Source: Clostridia bacterium
Lineage (GTDB): Bacteria > Bacillota > Clostridia > Christensenellales > Borkfalkiaceae
Reading direction: 5' to 3'
DNA length: 19,647 nucleotides
Assembly: GCA_900767195.1 (NCBI GenBank)
Contig: CAAFYG010000143.1
Coordinates: 1-19,647, forward strand
In this document: positions 1-6,063 of the stretch, piece after piece
Numbering within the stretch: the first letter of the stretch is position 1
How the letters are laid out: every line of letters begins with the position of its first letter
Notes under the pieces: model-generated
The model's database searches: none
Told to the model about the DNA's origin: nothing
What the model saw: only the letters and a program-made list of their open reading frames with translations
Position numbers and translations under genes: made by a program

Positions 1-406
1 ACTCGCTCAACGTTTTGCCGCTCGCCCATTCCGACTCGGGATTTTTAAACGCCGCCGACCAATCCACTTTTTTATTCGCAGCGTTGTTCGGCGTGATTGT
101 CGCGATGATATTCGCCGTTACGACACTATTCGCTTCGTTCCCCGATTCGTCTGCGTACGTTGCCGCCGTAAACGCCATTTTCGCGGGCATGGCATAATAC
201 TTGTCGCCGCTTATATCGTTCCCGTTTTCGTCCGTTACGTTCGGGATCGGTTTCGGCGGCTTTTCGTTCGTGCTTGACGTATATCCGCCACCCATAGGCG
301 AGTTGTTCGCTGTTTTTGCTATGATTAACCCCGCGCCGCACGCGATACAGATTGCCGCGGTTGCCGCCGTAAGACTTGCTATCAGTTTTGTTTTCGTTGT
401 TTTCAT
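1..406 (-). CDS. Secreted protein with N-terminal membrane anchor, partial
   Basis: The reading frame starts at 406 and runs open off the left window edge, giving about 135 residues. It follows an AAAGGAG ribosome site. Residues 1-30 look like a signal peptide or anchor: MKTTKTK, then a hydrophobic stretch containing two cysteines. A Gly/Ser/Pro-rich linker follows. Around residues 88-120 the pattern VTANIIATITPNNA...KKVDWS resembles the start of a bacterial Ig-like (BIG_2) strand pattern, so this may be a surface or adhesion protein. It is the last visible gene of the leftward operon and is preceded by a strong intercistronic hairpin. The function is not recognised; the Ig-like reading is inference from a short stretch. 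Confidence 0.75.
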   Translation of the reverse strand, partial: MKTTKTKLIASLTAATAAICIACGAGLIIAKTANNSPMGGGYTSSTNEKPPKPIPNVTDENGNDISGDKYYAMPAKMAFTAATYADESGNEANSVVTANIIATITPNNAANKKVDWSAAFKNPESEWASGKTLSE

Positions 407-440
407 TGTCGTTTCTCTCCTTTAAAATTTTATGGTTTTC

Positions 441-469
441 GTCCGCGCCGATTTTTTCTCGGCGCGGAC
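441..469 (-). other. Intercistronic hairpin
   Basis: A perfect 11-bp GC-rich stem (GTCCGCGCCGA with its complement) encloses a 7-nt loop. It lies between the stop of the 115-aa gene and the ribosome site of the secreted protein. Neither strand has a following T-tract, so an RNA processing or stability element is more likely than a terminator. Confidence 0.6.
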
Positions 470-494
470 TACATTTTCGATAAATCTTCTGCCT

Positions 495-842
495 TTATCT
501 CAGAAGCATTTTCAGAAAAATTTTATCCGAGGCTCTTGCGGGTTTCACGGGACACTCGTATTCCGTGCCGTCCTCGTCATAAGACACCACCTTGTACGTA
601 TTGCCGGAAATGATGTCGCCGTTATCCGCTTTCAACTCGAACGGCGTTACGGCAAGTTCCGCCTCTTTTTCGCCGTTAAACACGATTTCAAGAAGCTTGT
701 ACCCGCCGAAATCGGGCGGTTTCACCGCCGCCACTACGTCAAGCCCGCGCACGTTGCCCTTGATAAAATAACAGTCGAACTGTTTGCCGTTCTTCTCGTA
801 AAAGCCTTTTTCCACCATAATTTTTTTCGTCTGATTTTCCAT
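495..842 (-). CDS. Unknown ICE protein, 115 aa
   Basis: It starts at 842 behind a GAGGTG ribosome site. The protein is soluble with no signal peptide. It opens with MENQTKKIMVEKGFYEKNGK and has the patterns FIKGNVRG and PPDFGGY, which look like a compact beta-rich fold. From memory, similar small proteins are common in Firmicutes conjugative elements, but no function is known to me. It sits 15 nt downstream of the 95-aa gene and reads in the same direction, so the two are probably co-transcribed. Confidence 0.75.
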   Translation of the reverse strand: MENQTKKIMVEKGFYEKNGKQFDCYFIKGNVRGLDVVAAVKPPDFGGYKLLEIVFNGEKEAELAVTPFELKADNGDIISGNTYKVVSYDEDGTEYECPVKPARASDKIFLKMLLR

Positions 843-857
843 TTTTTCACCTCGTTT

Positions 858-1145
858 TTATTTAGATTTTTTCTGCGAAATTTCCTTCGCTTCTTCCTTC
901 GTTTTACCTTCGGATAATGCTTTTTTGTACTTATACAACCCCGCATGATCTGACTGCGCTTGCAAGTATCCCGAACGCATTCCCGCTTCGTAATCCGTCA
1001 GTTCTTTGCCTTCTTTCGGACCGTACGTATGCACTTTCGCTTTCCGATCTTCCGCATACCCTTTCGCACGCTTGCTCGGCACCGACCATCTGCGTATGTT
1101 ATATTTATCCGCGTTTTTTGAAGGCTTTGTTTCGTTTTTTGCCAT
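858..1145 (-). CDS. Unknown basic ICE protein, 95 aa
   Basis: It starts at 1145 with AAGGAG nine bases upstream. The protein is very rich in lysine and charged residues, with no membrane segment. The segment at residues 50-75 (YEAGMRSGYLQAQSDHAG) looks like a helical motif seen in small ICE proteins, and the C-terminus is a Lys/Glu-rich helix. A nucleic-acid-binding role is possible but only inferred from charge. Its leader contains GGCAAAAAATTTT before the ribosome site, resembling the leaders near the recombinase. Confidence 0.75.
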   Translation of the reverse strand: MAKNETKPSKNADKYNIRRWSVPSKRAKGYAEDRKAKVHTYGPKEGKELTDYEAGMRSGYLQAQSDHAGLYKYKKALSEGKTKEEAKEISQKKSK

Positions 1146-1427
1146 TTCTGTTCTCCTTATAAAATTTTTTGCCCGTATCGCCGTTAGCTCAGCGTTTTTT
1201 TGTAGCGGGGTGCGCTTACGCCGATTCTTTCCGAATGCTTCGCGTCCCGCCTGTTCAGTTATAATTTTTTATCTGCAATAGCCGAATTTTCTTTGGAACA
1301 ACACGTTCCCCTGCGGCGATTATAAGGAAAAAGCGACGTCTTTCTTTTTCCCGCAATCCGCCCCGCCTGTTTCTTTCAGCCGTTACATTCGTTTTAACTC
1401 CCTACCACCCACCCGATCCTTTTTTAA
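1146..1427. other. Intergenic region of 282 bp
   Basis: I see no convincing gene. It holds the leader of the 95-aa gene, a possible minus-strand -10 box (TATAAT, 1319-1324) without a clear -35, and an inverted repeat GGAAC-N5-GTTCC (1295-1309) just downstream of that box that could be an operator. Confidence 0.5.
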
Positions 1428-1748
1428 TCAATCGTTTTCCGAAGGTTCTTGTTCAGACAATTTTTTCTGAAAAAACACAAATAGTTCTTTCACAAATTTA
1501 CGAATATATTCCGGAGAATATCCGAGTTCCTGCGACACTGCCTCCTGCGTTTTATTCTGCACGTATAAACAGCCGTATAAATCGTACAATCTTGCCGGAG
1601 CGCTTCGGATGGCGTTATTGTATTTTTGCGCCAGTTTCCAAAGTCCGGTTTGTCCGATCTGACGAAACAATTCATCCATGTTGTCTTTCCGCAAGAAATA
1701 ATATCGAACCTCTTTCAGTTCTCTTTTTATCTGTTCTGTATTTATCAT
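1428..1748 (-). CDS. Sigma-70 region 4-like HTH protein, 106 aa
   Basis: I chose the ATG at 1748 because AAGGAG lies just upstream; a longer frame to 1829 has no ribosome site. Residues 1-50 are helical. Residues 60-95 (CLYVQNKTQEAVSQELGYSP, then YIRKFVKELFVFF) match a helix-turn-helix of the sigma-70 region 4 type: an acidic Q-E-A-V-S-x-E-L-G helix followed by a recognition helix. The C-terminus is acidic. It follows the 169-aa sigma-like gene in the same operon. The likely role is a transcription activator or atypical sigma subunit of the element, by analogy with the small regulators of Tn916-type elements. The target promoters are unknown. Confidence 0.7.
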   Translation of the reverse strand: MINTEQIKRELKEVRYYFLRKDNMDELFRQIGQTGLWKLAQKYNNAIRSAPARLYDLYGCLYVQNKTQEAVSQELGYSPEYIRKFVKELFVFFQKKLSEQEPSEND

Positions 1749-1882
1749 CTGCTCTTTCTCCTTATATTTGATTTGCGCAACCCTTGCTTTGAAAGCCGAA
1801 AATATTCGATAGATTTTCAAGCCCCTCACTTAACCAACTACATGAAATTTCAAAACGTGGCGGTCTGACACAAAAATTTTTA

Positions 1883-2392
1883 TTATTTTTCCAAAAAAAT
1901 TTTTAATGTCTTCTTTATTCTGGTTAATGCATGCCTTACAGAACTCGCATCGATTCCATACAGCCGAGCCACTTCTTCCCGCGTTTTTCCTTTAAAATAA
2001 ATCAACGCAACAAATTCCCGTTGACGTTTTGTTAATCTTGCAATCGCCGCATACAACTTTTGATATTCTTCACTTTCGGTTTCTTTTTCTATGTATCGAT
2101 TTTCCAAATCCTGTGCACGATCTTCGATGTATACGCCGTTTTCAACCATCTTATCCAGCGACAAATTATTTCCGAGAGCATTATTTCCCGCAAGATAATA
2201 CGCACATGCCTCACAACGATTGTTACAGCGACAGTAATGTCCGCCGTTTTCGCTGAGTACTCTGCATTTCCATTGTCTGCGTTTCCTTTGCCGTTCCGCT
2301 TTTATCGGGCGCATATACGCACGATACACTTCTTCCGACACTTCGATTGTTTCGTTGCCGATCGTAAGATAATACTTTTTGTTTTCCTGCAT
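1883..2392 (-). CDS. Sigma-factor-like regulator with Cys cluster, 169 aa
   Basis: Residues 118-162 (IARLTKRQREFVALIYFKG, then TREEVARLYGIDASSVRHAL) are a clear sigma-70 region 4 helix-turn-helix that ends in a basic helix. Residues 1-25 carry the ICE-typical IEVSEEVYRAY segment. Residues 43-63 hold five cysteines and a histidine (C43, C54, C56, C60, C63) that could bind a metal. No region 2 is seen, so it is not a complete sigma factor. The start at 2392 is fixed by an AAGGAG site that lies inside the 3' arm of a hairpin (2399-2433). It probably activates element promoters. It lies downstream of the LexA-controlled promoter, so SOS induction is likely but inferred. Confidence 0.85.
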   Translation of the reverse strand: MQENKKYYLTIGNETIEVSEEVYRAYMRPIKAERQRKRRQWKCRVLSENGGHYCRCNNRCEACAYYLAGNNALGNNLSLDKMVENGVYIEDRAQDLENRYIEKETESEEYQKLYAAIARLTKRQREFVALIYFKGKTREEVARLYGIDASSVRHALTRIKKTLKIFLEK

Positions 2393-2398
2393 AAATTA

Positions 2399-2433
2399 AC
2401 TCCTTCGCCGTTTTCACTTTCAGGCAAAGGAGT
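2399..2433 (-). promoter_or_regulatory. Hairpin sequestering the ribosome site of the sigma-like gene
   Basis: In the minus-strand RNA, ACTCCTTTGCC pairs with GGCGAAGGAGT (11 bp including one G-U) around a 13-nt loop. The AAGGAG ribosome site of the gene starting at 2392 is wholly within the 3' arm, seven bases from the ATG. Translation should need the stem to be opened. Confidence 0.65.
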
Positions 2434-2788
2434 CAATCCATCGTTTCGCTATCAAGCCATACTTATCTCGTTTTTATGCCGTTTTTGCTTTTAAAGGCAA
2501 TAAGAAACCATGGCTACTTTCCGTCGAATTTTATGCCGACCTTATGTATCCTTTGCCCTTATTGCAAATCAGGCTTTAATTTTTTTCGATTGAATTTTTT
2601 TAATAAAAAAATCACCGACAACCGAAAAATTCTCTACGAATTTTTACGGTTATCGATGACCTTACAGATAGAATTTGTTTGTTCGCGTCAGACGATCTTA
2701 CTTGCCGTATTCTGAAAGGTTTTACTCAGGCTCTGTCTCAGCCGGACCTTTCTATCCCGACAAACGATTCTTATTCAGTTACTTTTCT
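2434..2788 (-). ncRNA. Structured leader region, candidate RNA at 2667-2756
   Basis: No protein gene is credible here. In the minus-strand transcript GATAGAA (2750-2756) pairs with TTCTATC (2667-2673). The closed domain holds a contiguous AGGT/ACCT helix (2717-2720 with 2746-2749), a GGCT/AGCC hairpin (2729-2743), and a CAGA/TCTG hairpin (2689-2714), giving a branched fold. It lies between the zinc-ribbon gene and the sigma-like gene, where a regulatory leader or antiterminator would act. No known riboswitch class is recognised. Confidence 0.4.
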
Positions 2789-2947
2789 TTATCTGGGACG
2801 TCGAACGTCCTTGATGTAATGATACTTGGTAAAAATTTGTTTCACCATTTTTGTCCCGCAGCACGGACATCGGTATCTGTATAATCCGTCCCCGATACGA
2901 CTCGGAACAACCTGTTTCCCGCATTCTTCACACATTTCGATTATCAT
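2789..2947 (-). CDS. Small zinc-ribbon protein, 52 aa
   Basis: The ATG at 2947 follows GGAGGAAAGACAA, a good ribosome site. Two cysteine knuckles are visible: C6-x2-C9 (CEECG) and C27-x2-C30 (CPCCG), spaced as in a zinc ribbon, followed by a basic tail ending DVRRPR. It is the first gene after the SOS-type promoter at 3119-3147 and is separated from the sigma-like gene by a structured leader. Small zinc ribbons of this kind occur in Firmicutes mobile elements. A nucleic-acid or protein-binding role is likely from the fold; the precise role is unknown. Confidence 0.75.
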   Translation of the reverse strand: MIIEMCEECGKQVVPSRIGDGLYRYRCPCCGTKMVKQIFTKYHYIKDVRRPR

Positions 2948-3090
2948 TTGTCTTTCCTCCGTTTATTTTTTTCGGCTGTATGAAAAAAATTTTTCTGTTA
3001 CCAGTCTATTCCTCCGCTTTGTAAATTTACTGCTTTTTTAACAAAAAATCAGCATTTTTTATTAAATTTTTTCCACTTGCCACAAAAAAG

Positions 3091-3104
3091 CGAACATTTG
3101 TTCG
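3091..3104. promoter_or_regulatory. LexA (SOS) operator
   Basis: CGAACATTTGTTCG is an exact match to the Bacillus-type LexA box CGAAC-N4-GTTCG and is fully palindromic in its arms. It starts about eight bases beyond the expected transcription start of the promoter at 3119-3147, an ideal position for repression. Flanking A6 and T6 runs extend the symmetry. Confidence 0.85.
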
Positions 3105-3118
3105 TTTTTTGTAAGACG

Positions 3119-3147
3119 ATTATACCACCTTAAAATTTTATTGTCAA
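3119..3147 (-). promoter_or_regulatory. Consensus promoter of the leftward ICE operon
   Basis: On the minus strand: TTGACA (3142-3147), exactly 17 bases, TATAAT (3119-3124). Every base matches the sigma-A consensus. Transcription should start near 3112, directly before the LexA box, and read into the zinc-ribbon and sigma-like genes. Confidence 0.9.
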
Positions 3148-3197
3148 GCGTTCGACGCCGATTTTTCGTGTGTCGGAAAGAATTTTTTATCGCCACC

Positions 3198-3399
3198 TTT
3201 TTTGCCTTTCGGCTTTTTTATGGGTATCGGATTTTTTCTGGCCGTCAAGGCAAGAAAATATTGCTTATATATTTCAAAATAACTATTTCTATGCAATTTT
3301 TTCTTGTTTTTATACCGACTATAAAATCGATTTTTGGGTACCCTTGACTGCGGCGAAAAAATCCGATGAGGTCGGGGGCGCCGAAAGGCAAAAAAAATT
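3198..3399. repeat. Dyad 1: inverted pair of promoter/leader modules
   Basis: Left and right halves are inverted copies. The matching blocks are TTTTTTGCCTTTCGGC (3198-3213) with 3380-3395; ATCGGATTTTTTC (3226-3238) with 3355-3367, both exact; GTCAAGG (3244-3250) with 3342-3348; and a 14-nt block (3251-3264) with 3293-3306, 13/14 matching. Between the first two blocks, both halves have an unmatched spacer of exactly 12 nt (3214-3225 and 3368-3379). The right half carries TTGACT (3344-3349) and leads into the ribosome site of the 36-aa ORF. Confidence 0.75.
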
Positions 3400-3416
3400 C
3401 AAAAGGAGATTCCGCT

Positions 3417-3527
3417 ATGAGTCGATTGTTTCATTTTGTCCCGTTTTGTTGGGAAAAGTTGCGAAACTTCCCCGCGCCGTTGGGAAACTTGCTCGTTTTT
3501 ACGCTATTATTTCATATTTTTACGTGA
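3417..3527 (+). CDS. Possible 36-aa hydrophobic small protein
   Basis: It has an ATG eight bases after AAAAGGAG and ends at TGA 3525-3527. The product opens MSRLFHFVPFCWEKLRNF and continues as a hydrophobic segment (NLLVFTLLFHIF), so a single membrane-associated helix is possible. It directly follows the right half of dyad 1, at the same relative position as the 103-aa gene after dyad 2. That position is the main support. Its last codon overlaps the extended -10 of the Xis promoter. It could be a leader peptide or a small membrane protein; the family is unknown. Confidence 0.4.
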   Translation: MSRLFHFVPFCWEKLRNFPAPLGNLLVFTLLFHIFT

Positions 3528-3533
3528 TATAAT
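3525..3533 (+). promoter_or_regulatory. Extended -10 promoter of the xis-int operon
   Basis: TGATATAAT is an extended -10 (TGN-TATAAT) with no good -35. Transcription would start near 3540, about 38 bases before the first ATG of the Xis-like gene. Confidence 0.55.
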
Positions 3534-3577
3534 TTTTACGCAACCCCTAAAAACATCATCTGCTTAAAATTATTTGT

Positions 3578-3775
3578 ATGAATTTAGCAAAAATGAGAAC
3601 TATCAATGAATCTGTATCTTTAATCAAAGCAGCAGATCCCGATTCTGCAATCACTTACAATTTTATCCGAAAACTGATCTCCGAAAATAAAATCAGATAT
3701 TTTATGTCCGGGAAAAAAGTTATCCTTAACTTTGACGATCTGCTTCGGATTATAGAAAACACCTCAGGAGATTAA
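3578..3775 (+). CDS. Excisionase-like small DNA-binding protein, 65 aa
   Basis: Pattern: MRTINESVSLIKAADPDSAI, then a short turn, IRKLISENKI, then VILNFDDLLRII. This is the winged-helix or MerR-type HTH layout of Firmicutes excisionase-like proteins, with DPDSAIT capping the first helix and a LNFDDLL C-terminal helix. Two starts are possible: ATG 3578, or ATG 3593, which begins at MRTINES and fits relatives better. Neither has a clear ribosome site. It ends three bases before the recombinase gene, so the two are co-expressed. It probably sets the direction of integrase action or regulates it. Its sequence is repeated, diverged, in the 210-aa protein downstream. Confidence 0.75.
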   Translation: MNLAKMRTINESVSLIKAADPDSAITYNFIRKLISENKIRYFMSGKKVILNFDDLLRIIENTSGD

Positions 3776-3778
3776 ATT

Positions 3779-5194
3779 ATGCCAACCATCAGAACAAGAG
3801 AAACTAAACAAGGTACCGTATACACTATTCAGGTCAAAGTCAAAAATCCCGTAACCGGAGCCACCGTTATAAAAACCACAACATGGAAACCGGAAAATGG
3901 GTTAACACATAAAAAAGCGCAGACGGAATGCGAAAAATTCGCCGAATTGTATGAACAAAGCATTAAAAAACTCTACTCGTCCGCTTGCACAAATACGCTC
4001 GATCGAAAAATTACATTCGCCGCCTTTGCTCAAAAATGGCTTGAACGCGTTCAAAAAGATTTTTCCGTGCACTACTACGAAATGAGCATCGAATCCGTCA
4101 AGTGGATCAATCGTTACCTCGGCGGATTCAAACTTGTAGAAATTACGCCGTATATCATTCAATCTTTTTACGATAAACTCGACGAAGAAACTTATACCGT
4201 TACTCATATTACTCCTAAACTCAACGCATTACGCGAAGTAATGGACGAAAAGCATATTTCTTACTCCATTTTAAGGCATAAATTCACTTTGAATCCGGCA
4301 ACGCTGGCAAAACTTTTCGGCGGAGCTTCTGTTGGTATAGAATGCGCGACTTCCGTCGCAAAGATTCTTAACGTTAAAGTCGAATTGATTTTCAATGTCA
4401 GCAGCGAACAACGACTATATTCCTCTAATACCATCGCGAGAATCAAACGCGCTACTCGCTGCATCTTCGCTCTTGCCAAAAGACAACGCCTTATCGACGA
4501 TAATTTCGCTTCCGCCGATTACGTTACTTATTCCAAGAAGATAAAACGTAATATCAATTTTCTTGACGACAAACAAGCCAGGGAATTATGTTCCGCCACA
4601 CTCGCTTACCCGGATCTACGCGTCAAAACATGCATCCTGCTTCTCTTGCTTACAGGTATGCGCCGGGGCGAAGCCGCCGGGCTGGAATGGAAAGATATTG
4701 ATTTTGAAAATCATATTATTTCAATCCGTCGCACAAGCAATTACAGCAAAACTTTAGGTATTTTCACAAAAGAGCCGAAAACGGAAGGCTCTATCCGACA
4801 GATTTCTGTTCCTCAATTATTACTCGACACCTTAAAGAAATACCGTTTGTACTATAACGATCTCGCAGATAAATGGGGCGCCAAGTGGGTACATTCAGAC
4901 CGTCTCTTCGTTCGGGAACACGGCGAACCGATGAGCCCTGATACAATCAATTTTTGGTTCAAAAAACTTTTAAACGGCACCGATTTGCCACACGTTACGG
5001 TGCATAGTCTCAGGCATACAAACATTACGTTGCAAATTGCAGCCGGCGTTCCGCTTGTTACCGTCGCCGCTCGCGCCGGACACTCCAGAACCAGCACCAC
5101 CACCGATATTTACAGCCACTTTATTAAATCGCAAGATGCCGTCGCCGTTCAGGCTCTCGATAATATTTTCAACTCTACCGACAAAGGAGAATAA
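3779..5194 (+). CDS. Tyrosine recombinase (integrase) with inserted HTH domain
   Basis: 471 aa. Residues 1-60 are an arm-binding-like N-terminal domain. Residues 75-255 are the SAM-like core-binding domain, interrupted at about 147-205 by a segment (LREVMDEKHISYSILRHKF, then an LNPATLAKLFGG turn) that looks like an XRE-type helix-turn-helix. The catalytic domain follows with the full set R295 (TGMRRGEA), K334 (PKTEGSIR), H409 and R412 (VHSLRH), H435 (AGHS) and nucleophile Y445 (DIYSHF). The enzyme should be active and would cut and rejoin the element's att sites. The length exceeds the usual 380-410 aa because of the insert. It lies between the Xis-like and triple-Xis-like genes and between two long dyads, and about 5.5 kb from the tRNA junction. 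Confidence 0.93.
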   Translation: MPTIRTRETKQGTVYTIQVKVKNPVTGATVIKTTTWKPENGLTHKKAQTECEKFAELYEQSIKKLYSSACTNTLDRKITFAAFAQKWLERVQKDFSVHYYEMSIESVKWINRYLGGFKLVEITPYIIQSFYDKLDEETYTVTHITPKLNALREVMDEKHISYSILRHKFTLNPATLAKLFGGASVGIECATSVAKILNVKVELIFNVSSEQRLYSSNTIARIKRATRCIFALAKRQRLIDDNFASADYVTYSKKIKRNINFLDDKQARELCSATLAYPDLRVKTCILLLLLTGMRRGEAAGLEWKDIDFENHIISIRRTSNYSKTLGIFTKEPKTEGSIRQISVPQLLLDTLKKYRLYYNDLADKWGAKWVHSDRLFVREHGEPMSPDTINFWFKKLLNGTDLPHVTVHSLRHTNITLQIAAGVPLVTVAARAGHSRTSTTTDIYSHFIKSQDAVAVQALDNIFNSTDKGE

Positions 5195-5198
5195 ATTT

Positions 5199-5831
5199 AT
5201 GTATGTTCCGATTTTAAGAAAATTAAACGACGCCGTTCGGCAAATCAAATCCGCCGATCCCGATTCTGTTATCTCCCGCTATTTCATTGAATGTCTGATC
5301 GATAAAAAAGTCTTACATCCCATAATGTACGGAGATTCATGGATGATCAATCTCGACGAATTATTCTTTTATTTGCAAGGCATCGCACCGCCGTCTCTTA
5401 CCGCGCATCAACAACAAAGCATATTTTCCGATACAAGCCGAATTGCTACTTCCGGGGATATCTGGCGTGCTTTTCTCGCTCAAGACGCTGACACGCCTAT
5501 ACGAAAATTGAATATTCGATATTTTATCTCAAAAAACAATCTTCCGTATTTTATTTCGCCGGATACAAAATGGCAAATCGATTACCCCGCCTTTTTACAA
5601 AAATTAAATCCGCGCAATATTTGCGAACACTCCTCTCTTCCGCGAATCCGAAACCACGATTATATCGTCGATAATTTTGCAAAAACGCACCCTCAGTTAC
5701 GTGTTACAAGAGATATGGTAGAATTTGCCATTCTTTCGGATAAAGTTTTCAAAACGAACCACGGGCGGCGTTGGCTTATTAACTATGATCAATTAGAACG
5801 ACAAGTTTTCGCCGATTTAGACTCCGATTGA
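5199..5831 (+). CDS. Protein of three tandem Xis-like domains, 210 aa
   Basis: The ATG at 5199 follows AAAGGAG that overlaps the end of the recombinase gene. Three segments align with the 65-aa Xis-like protein: residues about 6-60 (KLNDAVRQIKSADPDSVISR, later WMINLDELFFYL), about 82-138 (DIWRAFLAQDADTPIRK, later WQIDYPAFLQKL), and about 147-207 (YIVDNFAKTHPQLRVTRDM, later WLINYDQLERQV). Each keeps the D-x-x-x-V/I-(S/R/T) helix cap and the W-x-I-(N/D)-(L/Y) strand before the last helix. I read it as a triplicated excisionase fold, probably binding several adjacent DNA sites as a directionality factor or regulator. The role is inferred from fold and operon; I know no named family for it. Confidence 0.75.
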   Translation: MYVPILRKLNDAVRQIKSADPDSVISRYFIECLIDKKVLHPIMYGDSWMINLDELFFYLQGIAPPSLTAHQQQSIFSDTSRIATSGDIWRAFLAQDADTPIRKLNIRYFISKNNLPYFISPDTKWQIDYPAFLQKLNPRNICEHSSLPRIRNHDYIVDNFAKTHPQLRVTRDMVEFAILSDKVFKTNHGRRWLINYDQLERQVFADLDSD

Positions 5832-5937
5832 GTTTCCTCCGAAAAATTTTTTGCCTTTTCGGTTGGTTTTGTGTAGCACAGAGAAAAACGAAAGTCAACG
5901 GCAAAAATTATTGCTTATAATTTTTATATAATTAAGA

Positions 5938-5972
5938 GTCGAAATTGATTTGCTTCAATTTCGGCTTTTTTT
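5938..5972 (+). terminator. Rho-independent terminator of the xis-int operon
   Basis: GTCGAAATTG pairs with CAATTTCGGC (10 bp with one G-U) over an 8-nt loop, followed by seven T. It lies about 110 nt after the triple-Xis gene, inside dyad 2. Confidence 0.8.
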
Positions 5973-6032
5973 ATTTCTCCCCCTTTTTTTAAATTTTTCT
6001 TAACTTGTATGCAATAATTTCTTGCTTCTTCG

Positions 6033-6063
6033 TTGACTTTCGCGCTTCCCCTATTTGTATTAT
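6033..6063 (+). promoter_or_regulatory. Promoter of the ArdA accessory operon
   Basis: TTGACT (6033-6038) is followed after 17 bases by TGTATT, or after 19 by TATTAT (6058-6063). The same TTGAC element occurs at the matching place in all four leader copies. The leader that follows ends in CCGAAAA...TTTTCGG, a stem that abuts the GGAGG ribosome site. Confidence 0.55.

Larger units (their letters stand above)
2948..3416. other. Regulatory region between divergent ICE operons
   Basis: It holds the LexA box and consensus minus-strand promoter (3091-3147) and dyad 1 of the paired leader modules (3198-3399). The 5' leader of the zinc-ribbon gene has an imperfect A/T hairpin near 3030-3053 (CTGATTTTTT opposite AAAAAAGCAG in the RNA). 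No other supported gene is seen here. Confidence 0.6.

Noticed and set aside
432..917. Long plus-strand frame opposite the minus-strand genes
   Set aside because: It lies antisense to two genes with good ribosome sites; the Phe/Arg-rich translation is typical of an antisense shadow.
2223..2417. Minus-strand frame starting with GTG at 2417, overlapping the sigma-like gene
   Set aside because: It is out of frame with the well-supported HTH protein and lacks its own ribosome site.
2476..3041. Several plus-strand frames of 70-80 codons
   Set aside because: They are Phe/Ser-rich, without ribosome sites, and opposite the leader RNA and zinc-ribbon gene.
3067..3204. Minus-strand 45-codon frame with a GTG start directly after AAAAAAGG
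   Set aside because: It runs through the consensus promoter and the LexA box and has almost no spacing between ribosome site and start, so it is most likely chance.
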